Shown: positions 15,741 to 25,877, counted from the stretch's first letter. The stretch: DNA of 64,000 bases from an uncultured Litoreibacter sp. (GCA_947494645.1 CANLVO010000002.1:1-64000); one strand, 5' to 3'. The notes: a model not told the origin generated them from the sequence alone. Numbers and translations are program-made.

Positions 15741-16553
15741 TTATTCGATGGCCTTGAAGAAGCGGTCGCCGCGCCACGTCCAGAAGAACAGCATCCGCGA
15801 CCCGGCAGAGGAGAAGATCACCCTGTCCGCCCGGCCCAGCAGGTTTTCGAACGGCACCATGCCGACCCCACCCGCCGTTTGGCTGAACCGGCTATCAAGG
15901 GAGTTGTCGCGGTTGTCGCCCATGAAGAAGAAATGCCCGTCCGGCACCCGGAAAACAGGCGTGTTGTCTCCGTTCAACTGCCCTTGCGAGGGCACCGGCA
16001 GGTCAACAATATTCAGGATCGAATGCGGCCCGTAGCCGTCCAGCGCCTCGGAGTAGCGTGACTTGGTGCAATCCGCGCCCAGACCCGTGGCTCCGTTTTC
16101 GCAACGCGGGTAACCCCCGACCGAGCCCTGCGGCGCGTTGGCCTCCACGAACTGACCGTCGGGCGTCTGCACCTGCTCCTCGCCGTTCAGATAAAGCACG
16201 CCGCGTTGCATCTGAACCGTGTCGCCGGGCAGCCCGATCAGCCGCTTGATATAGTCCTGGCCCGAGGTCGGGTGCCGAAACACCACCACATCGCCGCGCT
16301 CAGGCTCAGAGCCGAACAACCGGTCCTCCGGGAACGGGCAAATGCCGAATGGGCAGGAATATTTCGAATAGCCGTAGGCCATTTTGTTGACGAACATGAA
16401 ATCGCCCACCAGCAGCGTATCCTTCATCGAGCCTGTCGGGATGTAGAAAGGCTGGAAAAAGAAGCTGCGGAAAATGCCTGCGATCAGCAGCGCGTATACC
16501 ACGGTCTTGACGGTCTCGCCGATGCTGTCGGGCTTGTCTTCGCTGCGCGCCAT
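15741..16553 (-). CDS. lepB: signal peptidase I
   Basis: The 270-residue protein has an N-terminal membrane segment (about 15-33), the serine box IPTGSMKDTLLVGDFMFV, the lysine box YIKRLIGLPGDTVQ and the [12 protein letters not shown] box. It cleaves Sec and Tat signal peptides at the periplasmic face of the inner membrane. Conserved position between acpS and rnc marks it as the canonical lepB. It is followed directly by a second S26 peptidase gene. Length is typical for alphaproteobacterial LepB. Confidence 0.95.
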   Translation of the reverse strand: MARSEDKPDSIGETVKTVVYALLIAGIFRSFFFQPFYIPTGSMKDTLLVGDFMFVNKMAYGYSKYSCPFGICPFPEDRLFGSEPERGDVVVFRHPTSGQDYIKRLIGLPGDTVQMQRGVLYLNGEEQVQTPDGQFVEANAPQGSVGGYPRCENGATGLGADCTKSRYSEALDGYGPHSILNIVDLPVPSQGQLNGDNTPVFRVPDGHFFFMGDNRDNSLDSRFSQTAGGVGMVPFENLLGRADRVIFSSAGSRMLFFWTWRGDRFFKAIE

Positions 16554-16624
16554 GTCAGGCCTCTATCTCTTTGTGTTTAAGGCTAGATGCGGATTGGCAG
16601 GGCCAGTGTCAAGCAGGCAGGCCG

Positions 16625-17041
16625 TCACGTCTTGGTCGGATCTGCGATGGGCCGCGCCTCGATCACGACGAAGGCCTGCGCCCAGGGGTGATCATCGGTC
16701 AGCGTCACATGGATAATCGCCTCATGCCCCGCTGGTGTCATGGAGGCCAGACGCTCCGCCGCCCAGCCCGTCACCTGCATCACCGGTTGGCCCGTCTTGA
16801 GGTTACTGACCGCCATGTCCTTCCACGAAATCCCCATCCGAAGCCCGGTCCCGAGCGCCTTGGAGCACGCCTCTTTCGCGGCCCACCGCTTCGCATATGT
16901 CCCCGCCACGTCCTTGCGGCGTTCGGCCTTGCGCTGCTCAACATCCGTGAAAACCCGGTTGCGAAACCGGTCGCCAAAGCGTTCCAGCGTGCCTTCAATG
17001 CGCTCGATATTGGCCAGATCGGTGCCGACGCCCAAAATCAT
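16625..17041 (-). CDS. acpS: holo-[acyl-carrier-protein] synthase
   Basis: A 138-residue AcpS-type phosphopantetheinyl transferase: the N-terminal [13 protein letters not shown] motif supplies a magnesium-binding Asp, and [16 protein letters not shown] supplies the catalytic Glu and Lys. It moves 4'-phosphopantetheine from CoA to acyl carrier protein. It lies 71 bp upstream of lepB in the same orientation, the conserved pdxJ-acpS-lepB arrangement, although two unrelated genes are inserted between it and pdxJ here. Confidence 0.94.
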   Translation of the reverse strand: MILGVGTDLANIERIEGTLERFGDRFRNRVFTDVEQRKAERRKDVAGTYAKRWAAKEACSKALGTGLRMGISWKDMAVSNLKTGQPVMQVTGWAAERLASMTPAGHEAIIHVTLTDDHPWAQAFVVIEARPIADPTKT

Positions 17042-17051
17042 GCGGCCCCCG

Positions 17052-17675
17052 TCATGTCAGCCGCGTCGTCAGAATTTTCAGCCCCGCCGCGCCGAACAAC
17101 AAGGCAAAGGTCACCTCGAACACCCTCCGCATCTTTTGGTAGCTGCGCACAAACGACCCCATGGAGAACAGCAACGCATAGCCAAAAAACACCACGTTTG
17201 ACACCGCGATCAGGGCCAGAAAGGTCTGGATCACCACATCCGGGCTGGAGGTTGGCGGCACGATCACCGCAAACATAGCCCCCCACCCAAAAATCGCCTT
17301 CGGGTTGGTCAAATGCAAAAGCAGCCCTTTCACGTAAATCGCGCCCAGATCGCCCCGCTTGGCCTTCGCCTGCGCCACGGGGGTGTCGCTGAGCGCCGAT
17401 TTCATCGCTTTATAAGCCAAAAACAGCAAATACGCCCCGCCCACGTAGCGCAAAATCTCGACCAACCATGCATTGGCCAGCATCAACGCGCTCAGGCCCA
17501 AGGCCGCGGCAATGCCCCAGAACGCTGAGCCGCACACGATCCCCGCAGCCACCGCCAAGCCCGCCGCGCGACCCCGCTCCATCGCGGTGCCTGCAATCGC
17601 CAAGGTCGCAGGCCCCGGCGACGCGCCGCCCACGGCCCAAGCCACGAGGATCAGGGCAAACTCAACGCTCATCAC
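17052..17675 (-). CDS. LysE/RhtB-family exporter
   Basis: A 207-residue inner-membrane protein with about six hydrophobic segments. The family hallmark [20 protein letters not shown] lies near residue 16. LysE/RhtB transporters export amino acids or derivatives; the substrate is not predictable. The start overlaps the upstream Dabb-family gene by 4 nt, so the two are coupled. A second LysE-type gene occurs at 27030-27644. Confidence 0.87.
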   Translation of the reverse strand: MMSVEFALILVAWAVGGASPGPATLAIAGTAMERGRAAGLAVAAGIVCGSAFWGIAAALGLSALMLANAWLVEILRYVGGAYLLFLAYKAMKSALSDTPVAQAKAKRGDLGAIYVKGLLLHLTNPKAIFGWGAMFAVIVPPTSSPDVVIQTFLALIAVSNVVFFGYALLFSMGSFVRSYQKMRRVFEVTFALLFGAAGLKILTTRLT

Positions 17676-17989
17676 GACGCCACCGCATCGAGATCATAAA
17701 CGACAATCCCGTTAGCACCGCCCTCGCACATCGCAACCAGCCGCGCACCCAGCGCTTTGTGCACAGGATTCTCGGCATAAAGCGCCAGCGCCTCTTGATC
17801 GCGAAACTGCGCCACGAAGCCGTAAGGGTATTCAGGGGATTTCGCCTCATAGTCGCGGTTCGGCCCATGCTGAAACCCGGCGCAGCCCGGCAGGTCGCGG
17901 CAAAGCTGGTTCAACCCGGCCATCACCTCTTGCAGCTCAGTCCGGTCGGCGCCTTGGGGCAGCCGCAGATAGACGCTGTGCAAGATCAC
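17672..17989 (-). CDS. Dabb-family (stress-responsive alpha/beta barrel) protein
   Basis: The 105-residue protein begins [15 protein letters not shown] and has the [11 protein letters not shown] and [19 protein letters not shown] segments typical of the Dabb (PF07876) dimeric barrel fold. Functions vary and are mostly unknown. It overlaps pdxJ by 4 nt upstream and the LysE-type gene by 4 nt downstream, so it is translated within the pdxJ transcript. Confidence 0.82.
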   Translation of the reverse strand: MILHSVYLRLPQGADRTELQEVMAGLNQLCRDLPGCAGFQHGPNRDYEAKSPEYPYGFVAQFRDQEALALYAENPVHKALGARLVAMCEGGANGIVVYDLDAVAS

Positions 17990-18735
17990 CCTCGCGCCTC
18001 GTCCATTAAACGCCGCATCTCGGCAATCGCAGGCGTCAGCCCCAGAAAGATCGCCTCCCCAATCAGGAAATGCCCGATATTGAGCTCCATCACCTCGGGA
18101 AATGCTGCGACCGGTTGCACCGTGTCATAGGTCAGCCCGTGGCCCGCATGCACCTCAAGCCCCAGCCCATGTGCAAAAGTAGACATTTCCCGCAGCCGAT
18201 CCAGCTCACGGTCACGCGCGTCAAAATCGCCCTCCGCATGGGCGTCGCAATAGGCCCCGGTGTGCAGCTCGATCACCTGCGCGCCGATCCGGGCGGCGGC
18301 CTCTATCTGTTTCTGGTCGGCCGCGATGAAGATCGACACCCGGCATCCGGCGTCCCGCAGCGGAGCGATATAATGAGCCAAATGGTTCTCTTCCCGCGCG
18401 ACCTCCAGCCCGCCTTCAGTGGTCCGCTCCTCACGTTTCTCGGGCACGATGCACACGGCATGCGGTTTATGGCGCAGGGCAATCTCCTGCATCTCCGGCG
18501 TGGCTGCCATCTCGAAATTCAGCGGCACACTCAGCGCATCCATCAGCCGCTCGATGTCTTCGTCGCCAATGTGACGCCGGTCTTCGCGCAGATGCGCGGT
18601 GATGCCATCGGCGCCTGCGTCTTCCGCCAGTTTCGCGGCCCGCACCGGATCAGGCACAGCGCCGCCACGCGCATTGCGAACGGTGGCCACGTGGTCGATG
18701 TTTACGCCGAGCCGAAGCAGGTTGGGTTGCGCCAT
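17986..18735 (-). CDS. pdxJ: pyridoxine 5'-phosphate synthase
   Basis: The start at 18735 gives the canonical opening [19 protein letters not shown] and a length of 249 residues. Further signatures are [16 protein letters not shown] and the C-terminal [15 protein letters not shown]. PdxJ condenses 1-deoxyxylulose 5-phosphate with 3-amino-2-oxopropyl phosphate to make pyridoxine 5'-phosphate. First gene of a coupled run pdxJ-Dabb-LysE continuing to acpS. A longer in-frame extension to 18837 has no family counterpart. Confidence 0.96.
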   Translation of the reverse strand: MAQPNLLRLGVNIDHVATVRNARGGAVPDPVRAAKLAEDAGADGITAHLREDRRHIGDEDIERLMDALSVPLNFEMAATPEMQEIALRHKPHAVCIVPEKREERTTEGGLEVAREENHLAHYIAPLRDAGCRVSIFIAADQKQIEAAARIGAQVIELHTGAYCDAHAEGDFDARDRELDRLREMSTFAHGLGLEVHAGHGLTYDTVQPVAAFPEVMELNIGHFLIGEAIFLGLTPAIAEMRRLMDEARG

Positions 18736-18803
18736 AACGGGGCCTCTGAATCTGTGTTGCGGTGCCCCCATAAAGGCAGGGCTCGCGGGCAGAGGCAACC
18801 CGC

Positions 18804-19634
18804 TTACAGCTGCCCCGCCGCCTGCATCATCCGCCACGCGACACCGACATTCGCGCTGCGAAAGGAATGCCCGCCATCATAGAGGCAGAAATTCAGGATC
18901 TTGCCCTGCCGGTTGCGACTTTCGCGGCAGTTGAGGTCAGACCGATTGGTGGCCCGCATCTCACCAAATCCGCCAAAGCGGCGATACATCGCAAGCGCCT
19001 CGCCGACGTCGCCCTGCTTGGCCCCGGCGACCTCCCGACCCGTCAAAGGCACGGTGCGGTCCTTGTCTCCATGAAAATGTACAATGTTGGCAATCGGGTC
19101 GGCGCAGGTCGGAGGGATCGGAGCCCAAAACGTGCCCGACATCGGGATGAACCCCGCAAAATTGCCGCTGTTCATGCAGGCCAGTGTCCAGGCCATCATG
19201 CCTCCGGTCGAGGCCCCCGAGACCACCACCCGGTCCGGGTCAATCGCAAACCGCGCCACGGCATCCGCTTTGACCGCGTCAAAGTAATCCAGCGCGTCCG
19301 TGCCAGGATCGGCCCGCCCTCCCGGCGCGTTCTGCATCGCCCAACTGATGCCTTTGGATTTCACCGCGATCAGCGCCACGCCAAGCTCTGCCGCAACGGC
19401 CCGCAACCTTGGGTTTCGGATGGTACCAAGCGCCGTGCCCTGCAGCCCATGCGCAAAGATCAACGCAGGAACCTGAGCGCGCCCGTCATGGCCGGGTGGC
19501 ATTGCGATATAGTAATGCCTGTCGTCGATCCGGCATTGGGTGTCCGCGCCACACGCATGTGCAGCCCCCGCAAAAAGGCATAAACCGAGAAAGGTGGCCA
19601 GAAATCTAAGCGGTGCAAGCAGAATGCGCGTCAT
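18804..19634 (-). CDS. secreted PHB-depolymerase-like esterase
   Basis: A 276-residue alpha/beta hydrolase with a signal peptide ending near AGAAHA (residue 27). The nucleophile elbow is [12 protein letters not shown], the acid and histidine probably lie in [11 protein letters not shown] and [10 protein letters not shown]. Together with the oxyanion segment [10 protein letters not shown] this places it in the LpqC/polyhydroxybutyrate-depolymerase-like esterase family. Several cysteines suggest disulfides in the periplasm. Natural substrate unknown. It stands between pdxJ and the DUF2062 gene with short gaps. Confidence 0.83.
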   Translation of the reverse strand: MTRILLAPLRFLATFLGLCLFAGAAHACGADTQCRIDDRHYYIAMPPGHDGRAQVPALIFAHGLQGTALGTIRNPRLRAVAAELGVALIAVKSKGISWAMQNAPGGRADPGTDALDYFDAVKADAVARFAIDPDRVVVSGASTGGMMAWTLACMNSGNFAGFIPMSGTFWAPIPPTCADPIANIVHFHGDKDRTVPLTGREVAGAKQGDVGEALAMYRRFGGFGEMRATNRSDLNCRESRNRQGKILNFCLYDGGHSFRSANVGVAWRMMQAAGQL

Positions 19635-19721
19635 GGTGAAAACCCGATAGTTGCCAAGCTAGGCCCCAACCCTGCACCGCCACGCGGGTGCGATCAACTC
19701 ACAGCCCCGTGCCTGCAGACC

Positions 19722-20393
19722 TTACTCCGCCGGGTCCTTGCCGCCATTGCGCGGTGCTTTGGCAGCGGCCTTGGCCGCCTTCTTGGCCCTCATGTCATCG
19801 AGCTTCGCCTTAAGGCGACCTTTGCGCCGGTTCTGGTAGGCCGTGATAATTGGTAGCGACAGGTAGTAGCAGATCGTTCCCGCGATGATGCCGGGGATCA
19901 CCCCGCCGATCATATAGGGGAAGAACACCTCGTCATAGAAACCGGACAAGCGATGCCAGTTGGCCCGGTCATCGGTGAACATGGCAAAGAAATTGTCCTT
20001 CAGGTCGCGGCCTGCGCCGGTGAACCGACGCCCGATATTCATGTCTTCCTCGAACTCGGTGCCCAGCAGGAAATGCCCGGTTTTCAACGAGATAACCCCG
20101 ATCGGCAAATAGGTCAGCGGGTTGCCAAAGAAGGTGGCCATCAGCGCGGCCAATATGTTGCCGCGCATCAGTTTCGCGAGCCCGGCGGCAATGAAGAAAT
20201 GAAAGCCGTAGAACGGACAAAACGTAGTGAACACGCCAGCGAAAATGCCGCGGGAGATGCGTTTGGGGCTGTCGGGCAGGCGGCGGACACGGTGCTTGAC
20301 GTAATGCGCGGCACGCCCCCACCCGCCTTGCGGCCAGATGAGATGCAGGGCCCACAAGGCCCAGCTCTTCGGTGTGCGGCGCTTAAAGACCAC
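19722..20393 (-). CDS. DUF2062 membrane protein
   Basis: A 223-residue inner-membrane protein. The core FAGVFTTFCPFYGFHFFIAAGLAKLMRGN followed by FFGNPLTYLPIGVISLKTG is the DUF2062 signature, with two to three membrane segments and a Lys/Ala-rich cytoplasmic tail. Its function is unknown. It follows rsh with a 74-bp gap on the same strand, an association common in alphaproteobacteria. Confidence 0.86.
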   Translation of the reverse strand: MVFKRRTPKSWALWALHLIWPQGGWGRAAHYVKHRVRRLPDSPKRISRGIFAGVFTTFCPFYGFHFFIAAGLAKLMRGNILAALMATFFGNPLTYLPIGVISLKTGHFLLGTEFEEDMNIGRRFTGAGRDLKDNFFAMFTDDRANWHRLSGFYDEVFFPYMIGGVIPGIIAGTICYYLSLPIITAYQNRRKGRLKAKLDDMRAKKAAKAAAKAPRNGGKDPAE

Positions 20394-20467
20394 GTCTTCC
20401 TCTACACTTCATGCTCATGGCTACCTTGAACCAAGAGCGTTGATGCCCCCTAAATGCGGCAGAAATT

Positions 20468-22597
20468 TTACGGTGCGCGGTTCAAATCGCGATGCCGTTC
20501 CAGAGACGCCACATCGGTATCAGCGTCAATGGCCGTCATCACCCCATGCAAATGCTCCAGGTCCCGCACATTCACGTCTACCAGAATGCGGAAGTAGTCC
20601 GGTTTGCGGTCAATGAAATGCAGATCCGAGATATTCGCCTTCTGCTCGCCGATAAGTGTGCAGATCCGGCCCAGCACGCCGGTGCCGTTAGTGATCGTGG
20701 CGTTCAGCGTCACAGCGCTGCCTGCCGGATGCAGCCCTTCATGCCAGTGCAGATCAACCCAGCGGTCGGGTTGGTCATCCAGCGCCACCAGCGCCTCGCA
20801 GGCAATCGCATGCAGAAACACCCCTTCGCCGCTATGACGGATGCCGACTATGCGTTCCCCCGGCACAGGCTGGCAGCACCCGGCGCGCTTCACGGTCATG
20901 CCTTTCGACAATCCAGCCACGGCGCGGTTTGGGTCGATGCGGGGCACCTGTGACGGGTCGGCAAGGTCGGGGTAGATCGCCTGAACCACTTCGCGCGCGG
21001 AAATCTCTGTTGAGCCCACGAATTCCAGCAGTTGCGCCGCGTCCTGCAAGCTCAGCTCCTTGGCGGCGGTCGCCAGCGCCTTGTCGGTGGCCTTCTTGCC
21101 CACATGCTCAAACGCCGCGCGGGTCAGCTCGCGGCCCAGCTTGATGAAGCGGTCGCGGTGCTCTTCCTTCAGTGACTTGCGGATCGCGGCCTTGGCCCGG
21201 CCGGTGATCGCGATGTCCATCCATGTCGGTTGCGGGCGTTGTCCCTCCGCGGTGATAATCTCCACCGATTGGCCGTTGCGCAGCCGGGTCCAGAGCGGCA
21301 CGCGCAACCCGTCCACCTTGGCGCCAACGCAGCGATGCCCAATCCGCGTATGGATGGCATATGCGTAATCCAGTGGCGTTGCGCCGCGCGGAAGCTTGAT
21401 CACGTCCCCCTTTGGCGAGAAGCAGAAGACTTGATCGGAATACATCTCCAGCTTCACATGCTCGAGGAACTCGTCGTGATCTTCATCCTCGACAGTGCCA
21501 AACCGGTCGGTCAGCTGCTGAACCCATTTGGACGGGTCTACCGCAAACGGGTTCTGTACCCGCTGCCCGTCGCGATACGCCCAGTGTGCAGCCACGCCGG
21601 TTTCAGCGACCTCATGCATCTGCTTGGTGCGGATCTGCACCTCCACCCGCTTGCCATCGCGACCCGAGACGGTGGTGTGGATTGATCGGTACCCGTTGGT
21701 CTTGGGCTGGCTCACATAATCCTTGAACCGCCCTGGCACAGAGGACCAGCGACGGTGGATCACCCCCAGCACGCGGTAGCATTCGTCCTCCGTGGCGCAG
21801 ATCACCCGGAAGCCGTAAATATCTGAGAGCCGGGAGAAGCCCTGCTTCTTCTCCTCCATCTTGCGCCAGATCGAATACGGCTTCTTCGCCCGCCCCGAGA
21901 CCCGCGCTTCGATGCCTGCGGTAAACAGCGCGGTGCGAATATCCTCGGTAATCTTCGGCACCACATTGCCAGTCTCTTTCTGCAATGTGATGAAACGCCG
22001 GATGATCGAGGCCCGCGCGTCCGGGTTCAGCACCCGGAAGGCCAAATCTTCCAGCTCTTCGCGCATCCAGTGCATCCCCATGCGGCCCGCAAGCGGCGCA
22101 TAGATATCCATCGTTTCGCGGGCTTTCTGCACCTGCTTTTCCGGTGTCATGTGCCGGATGGTGCGCATGTTGTGTAGCCGGTCGGCGAGTTTGACGAGGA
22201 TCACCCGCAGATCCTTCGACATCGCCATGAACAGCTTGCGGAAGTTCTCGGATTGCTTGGTCTCGGTCGACGACAGCTGCAGGTTGGTCAGCTTGGTGAC
22301 ACCGTCAACGAGCTCTGCAATCTCGGTGCCGAATTGCTCTGCCACATCAGCGTAAGAGGCGCGCGTGTCTTCCACCGTGTCGTGCAAAAGGGCGGTGACA
22401 ATGGTGGCGTCGTCCAGTTGCTGCTCCGTCAGCAAAGCCGCCACTTCAATGGGGTGGGAGAAATACGGATCGCCCGAGTGGCGCTTCTGCCCCTCGTGCA
22501 TCTTGCCGCCAAACACGTAGGCGGCCTTGATCAAAGCTTCATTGGTGTTGGGGTTGTAGACGCGGATCAGGTCGATCAGATCGGTCGCGTCCAGCAT
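20468..22597 (-). CDS. rsh: bifunctional (p)ppGpp synthetase/hydrolase (Rsh)
   Basis: A full-length 709-residue RelA/SpoT homologue. The N-terminal HD domain keeps the hydrolase motif LLHDTVEDTRASY; the synthetase domain contains GFSRLSDIYGFRVI and KTNGYRSIHTTV; then a TGS domain (DVIKLPRGATPLDYAYAIH) and a C-terminal ACT domain. Both activities appear intact, as expected for the single Rsh of alphaproteobacteria that controls the stringent response. It lies 33 bp downstream of rpoZ, the classic rpoZ-rsh pair. Confidence 0.95.
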   Translation of the reverse strand: MLDATDLIDLIRVYNPNTNEALIKAAYVFGGKMHEGQKRHSGDPYFSHPIEVAALLTEQQLDDATIVTALLHDTVEDTRASYADVAEQFGTEIAELVDGVTKLTNLQLSSTETKQSENFRKLFMAMSKDLRVILVKLADRLHNMRTIRHMTPEKQVQKARETMDIYAPLAGRMGMHWMREELEDLAFRVLNPDARASIIRRFITLQKETGNVVPKITEDIRTALFTAGIEARVSGRAKKPYSIWRKMEEKKQGFSRLSDIYGFRVICATEDECYRVLGVIHRRWSSVPGRFKDYVSQPKTNGYRSIHTTVSGRDGKRVEVQIRTKQMHEVAETGVAAHWAYRDGQRVQNPFAVDPSKWVQQLTDRFGTVEDEDHDEFLEHVKLEMYSDQVFCFSPKGDVIKLPRGATPLDYAYAIHTRIGHRCVGAKVDGLRVPLWTRLRNGQSVEIITAEGQRPQPTWMDIAITGRAKAAIRKSLKEEHRDRFIKLGRELTRAAFEHVGKKATDKALATAAKELSLQDAAQLLEFVGSTEISAREVVQAIYPDLADPSQVPRIDPNRAVAGLSKGMTVKRAGCCQPVPGERIVGIRHSGEGVFLHAIACEALVALDDQPDRWVDLHWHEGLHPAGSAVTLNATITNGTGVLGRICTLIGEQKANISDLHFIDRKPDYFRILVDVNVRDLEHLHGVMTAIDADTDVASLERHRDLNRAP

Positions 22598-22630
22598 GGC
22601 CTACCATTCAACCCCAAACAGAACTTACGC

Positions 22631-22984
22631 TTACTTGGCCTCTTGGGCCTCCATCAGCGCGCGCAGCAGTTTCTCTTCGGACATGTCGTCCTCTGCCGGT
22701 TTGTCTTGCTCCACACCCATAAGCAGCGCCATGGCGTCCTCTTCGGGCTCGTCCACTTCGATCTGGGTCTGGTTGCTTTCGATCATCCGCTCACGCAGAT
22801 CTTCGGCGCTTTGGGTCTCTTCGGCGATCTCACGGAGGGAGACGACCGGGTTCTTGTCGTTGTCGCGGTTGATGGTCAGCGCAGAGCCAGACGCAATTTC
22901 GCGAGCGCGATGCGCAGCGAGCATCACAAGATCAAAACGATTTGGGACTTTATCAACGCAGTCTTCGACGGTCACGCGGGCCAT
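22631..22984 (-). CDS. rpoZ: RNA polymerase omega subunit
   Basis: A 117-residue omega subunit beginning [20 protein letters not shown], with [12 protein letters not shown] and the acidic C-terminal tail typical of alphaproteobacteria. Omega helps assemble beta' and takes part in the ppGpp binding site of RNA polymerase, which fits its location directly upstream of rsh. The ATG at 22984 matches the conserved start. Confidence 0.96.
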   Translation of the reverse strand: MARVTVEDCVDKVPNRFDLVMLAAHRAREIASGSALTINRDNDKNPVVSLREIAEETQSAEDLRERMIESNQTQIEVDEPEEDAMALLMGVEQDKPAEDDMSEEKLLRALMEAQEAK

Positions 22985-23071
22985 GGGGGCACTCCAGACA
23001 ACAAGAGGGAAGTTCGAGAGGCATCAGATAAGGGTCTTTTTTCTACTTTACAAGCGCAAAAAGCCCTAAAA

Positions 23072-23698
23072 TCAGGTCTCATCCACGGGTGTCGGCTGGT
23101 CCTCCAAGGGCACCAAAGCGGCCCTGTCAGCCTCGGGCAGCGCGGCAAAAAGCGCCGCTGCGGTCTTCCCCAGAACCGGGTGTACCCAGTCCGGCGCCAC
23201 ATCGCAAAGCGGCCCCAACACAAAGGCGCGATCCTGCAGTCGGGGATGCGGCAGCACCAAGCCATCAGGTGCACGGGCCTGCTGATCGGCCAATGGCAGC
23301 AGGCGCCAGGCGTCAAATGTGGCTTTGTCAGGGTAAATCTCAGCGCCATAGGCAATCAGGTCGAGGTCAATGGTCCGGGCCGCCCAACGGGTGCTGCGGT
23401 CGCGTCCCATCTCTGCCTCGACACTGTGCAAATGCGCCAGAAGCGCAGGCGCGGTCAGGTCTGTACGCAGCTCAGCGACGGCATTTATGAAGTCCGGACC
23501 GCTCCCTTCAGGGAAAGCCGGGGTCCGAAAAAAACGGCTTATCTCCGCCACTTGCACCGAATCGCTGTTCAGCCGTGTCAGTGCCGCGCGCAATGTCGTT
23601 TCCGGAGAGCCTAAAGGTGACGTTACGTTACCACCAAGCGCAATATAAGTTGAAATGCCGATTGGAGCGTGGTTCGGGCCCGTAACGGGTTGCGACAT
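23072..23698 (-). CDS. folK: 2-amino-4-hydroxy-6-hydroxymethyldihydropteridine pyrophosphokinase
   Basis: The 208-residue protein carries YIALGGNVTSPLGSP at the N-terminus and the signature R-W-x-x-RTIDLDLIAYG followed by LVLPHPRLQDRAFVL, diagnostic of HPPK. It transfers pyrophosphate from ATP to 6-hydroxymethyl-dihydropterin in folate synthesis. The N-terminal 20 residues before YIALGGN are longer than usual, so a start a little further in is possible. Divergent from the NYN-domain gene and upstream of rpoZ. Confidence 0.94.
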   Translation of the reverse strand: MSQPVTGPNHAPIGISTYIALGGNVTSPLGSPETTLRAALTRLNSDSVQVAEISRFFRTPAFPEGSGPDFINAVAELRTDLTAPALLAHLHSVEAEMGRDRSTRWAARTIDLDLIAYGAEIYPDKATFDAWRLLPLADQQARAPDGLVLPHPRLQDRAFVLGPLCDVAPDWVHPVLGKTAAALFAALPEADRAALVPLEDQPTPVDET

Positions 23699-23788
23699 GT
23701 GGGAAATCCCTTATTTTCGGCGAGCGGCCCAGCCAAAACCAAACACACTCACGGTTCTACTTAGGTTGGGCGCACATCGGAAGGACAA

Positions 23789-24361
23789 TTGATGTTTTAC
23801 AAGGACGAACGGCTTGCGCTGTTCATTGACGGCAGCAATTTATATGCCGCCGCCAAGTCTTTGGGGTTTGATATTGATTACAAACTCTTGAGACACGAGT
23901 TCATGCGCCGCGGGAAACTGCTGCGTGCGTTCTACTACACGGCTCTGCTGGAGAATGACGACTATTCGCCCATTCGCCCGCTTGTCGACTGGCTGAACTA
24001 CAACGGCTTCACCATGGTCACGAAAGCGGCCAAGGAATACACCGACCGCGAGGGAAGACGGAAGGTGAAGGGCAACATGGACATCGAGCTTTGCGTCGAT
24101 GCTTTGGAGCTCGCGCCGCATGTGGATCACATCGTGCTGTTTTCCGGGGATGGGGATTTCCGGCCGCTGCTCGAAGCGATCCAACGCAAAGGCGTTCGGG
24201 TATCTGTGGTTTCGACCATTCGGTCGAACCCGCCGATGATCTCGGACGAGCTGCGCCGCCAGGCTGACAATTTCATCGAGCTCGACGAATTGCGTGACGT
24301 GATTGGTCGGCCTCCGCGTGAAGACCACAACGACGCAGGGCTTCCCCCCGCCGACAGCTAG
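23789..24361 (+). CDS. NYN-domain protein (LabA/DUF88 family)
   Basis: The 190-residue protein has the acidic metal-binding pattern of a PIN-like NYN nuclease: LFIDGSNLYAAAKSLG at the N-terminus, KGNMDIELCVDALE in the middle and VLFSGDGDFRPLLEAI near residue 115. LabA-type proteins are predicted ribonucleases. GGAAGGACA precedes the start by about 6 nt. Divergent from folK; followed by a hairpin terminator. Target RNA unknown. Confidence 0.88.
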   Translation: MMFYKDERLALFIDGSNLYAAAKSLGFDIDYKLLRHEFMRRGKLLRAFYYTALLENDDYSPIRPLVDWLNYNGFTMVTKAAKEYTDREGRRKVKGNMDIELCVDALELAPHVDHIVLFSGDGDFRPLLEAIQRKGVRVSVVSTIRSNPPMISDELRRQADNFIELDELRDVIGRPPREDHNDAGLPPADS

Positions 24362-24392
24362 GCCAAACAGCCGAGTTGAGGTGCAATGATGG

Positions 24393-24411
24393 AAGGGCCT
24401 TAGGGGCCCTT
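24393..24411 (+). terminator. Rho-independent-like terminator after the NYN gene
   Basis: AAGGGCC (24393-24399) pairs with GGCCCTT (24405-24411) around the loop TTAGG, followed by TTCG. It lies 32 bp after the stop of the NYN gene. The T-run is short. Confidence 0.6.
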
Positions 24412-24510
24412 TCGAGGCATGCCCAAAACCTTGTGGCAAGCTTCGAATTTTGCTAAAACACCCCGAGCAGAACGCCGGGTCAACGGCGCTGTTTTTCGAA
24501 AGTTTTCGAC

Positions 24511-24759
24511 ATGACGCTTCTGAAGTTGGCTGCCTATGAGCAGCAGCTCAAATGGTGCGCGCTGGCCTTGGGGCTGTTTAGCACAATCTCAATCGTTCAA
24601 AATTGGCAGCTCGCCGCCATGGTGTTCGGCCTGCCATTCTGCCTGATCTGGGTCTTCTGCGGCTGGCTGCGCACCGAGCCGCAGCTCAAATACATCAACA
24701 TCGTCTTCTCGGCGCTCTATATCTACGGCATCGCCCGCTACGCCATTGTGAACGGGTAG
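24511..24759 (+). CDS. small membrane protein, 82 aa
   Basis: Three hydrophobic stretches (about 14-30, 33-51 and 61-80) make up most of the protein, which I do not assign to a family. It precedes ispH by 68 bp on the same strand. It is probably an integral inner-membrane protein. Support comes from coding-like composition and position; no strong ribosome-binding site is visible. Confidence 0.6.
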   Translation: MTLLKLAAYEQQLKWCALALGLFSTISIVQNWQLAAMVFGLPFCLIWVFCGWLRTEPQLKYINIVFSALYIYGIARYAIVNG

Positions 24760-24827
24760 CGCTGCCAAAAGCGGCTGGACGGGATGCGGGCCAAGGATTA
24801 CCTGTAGATCAAGCAGGAGCCTCAGCC

Positions 24828-25778
24828 ATGACCAAGCCGCCTCTCACCCTCTATCTCGCCGCGCCGCGCGGGTTCTGCGCCGGGGTTGACCGTGCCATCA
24901 AGATCGTGGAGATGGCGCTCGAGAAATGGGGTGCACCTGTCTATGTGCGCCACGAGATCGTGCACAACAAATTTGTCGTCGACGGGCTTCGCGACAAAGG
25001 TGCGGTCTTCGTTGAAGAGCTCGACGAGTGCCCCGACGACCGCCCCGTCATTTTCTCCGCCCACGGTGTGCCCAAGGCGGTCCCCGCCGCCGCAGCCAAG
25101 CGCGAAATGATCTATGTTGACGCCACCTGCCCGCTGGTCTCCAAGGTCCATATCGAGGCCGCGCGGCACCATGAAAACGGGCTCCAGATGGTGATGATCG
25201 GCCACGACGGCCACCCCGAAACCGTTGGCACCATGGGCCAACTGCCCAACGGCGAGGTGCTACTGGTGGAAACCGTGGAAGACGTGGCCAAGATCACGCC
25301 GCGCGACCCTGATAAACTGGCTTTCATCACCCAGACCACCCTGTCGGTGGATGACACAATCGACATCGTCGCGGCGCTGCAAGCGCGCTTCCCGGCCATC
25401 GTCGGCCCCCACAAAGAAGATATCTGCTACGCCACCACCAACCGCCAGGAGGCGGTCAAGGCGATGGCGGCCAAGACGGACGCCATGCTGGTCATCGGCG
25501 CGCCAAACTCGTCCAACTCCAAGCGGCTGGTCGAGGTCGGCGCCAAGGCGGGCTGCAGCTATTCCCAGTTGGTCCAACGCGCCACTGACATTGACTGGCG
25601 CGCGCTGGAGGGCATCACCTCAATCGGCATCACCGCCGGGGCCTCCGCGCCGGAGGTGCTGATCAACGAGGTCATCGACGCGTTCAAAACCCGCTTTGAT
25701 GTGACCACCCAAATGGTCGAAACCGCGGTCGAAAACGTCGAGTTCAAAGTGCCCCGCGTGTTGCGCGAACCAGCCTGA
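24828..25778 (+). CDS. ispH: 4-hydroxy-3-methylbut-2-enyl diphosphate reductase
   Basis: A 316-residue IspH. The three cysteines that bind the iron-sulfur cluster are in [12 protein letters not shown] (Cys17), [12 protein letters not shown] and [14 protein letters not shown]; the [10 protein letters not shown] and [11 protein letters not shown] segments are also conserved. It makes IPP and DMAPP in the last step of the non-mevalonate isoprenoid pathway. The start at 24828, with GGAGCC about 11 nt upstream, matches the family start; an in-frame extension upstream would overlap the preceding gene. Confidence 0.97.
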   Translation: MTKPPLTLYLAAPRGFCAGVDRAIKIVEMALEKWGAPVYVRHEIVHNKFVVDGLRDKGAVFVEELDECPDDRPVIFSAHGVPKAVPAAAAKREMIYVDATCPLVSKVHIEAARHHENGLQMVMIGHDGHPETVGTMGQLPNGEVLLVETVEDVAKITPRDPDKLAFITQTTLSVDDTIDIVAALQARFPAIVGPHKEDICYATTNRQEAVKAMAAKTDAMLVIGAPNSSNSKRLVEVGAKAGCSYSQLVQRATDIDWRALEGITSIGITAGASAPEVLINEVIDAFKTRFDVTTQMVETAVENVEFKVPRVLREPA

Positions 25779-25877
25779 ACTGCGCAGCGCTCACGTCTAT
25801 GTCATAAGACATTTCCTTTGCGTCTAGGCTCAACTCCGATAAGACGGTTCCAGCCAACAATAATAAGAAGCAGTTTC

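Noticed and set aside
22253-23614. 453-codon plus-strand frame across rsh, rpoZ and folK
   Set aside because: It crosses three well-supported genes on the opposite strand and resembles no family.
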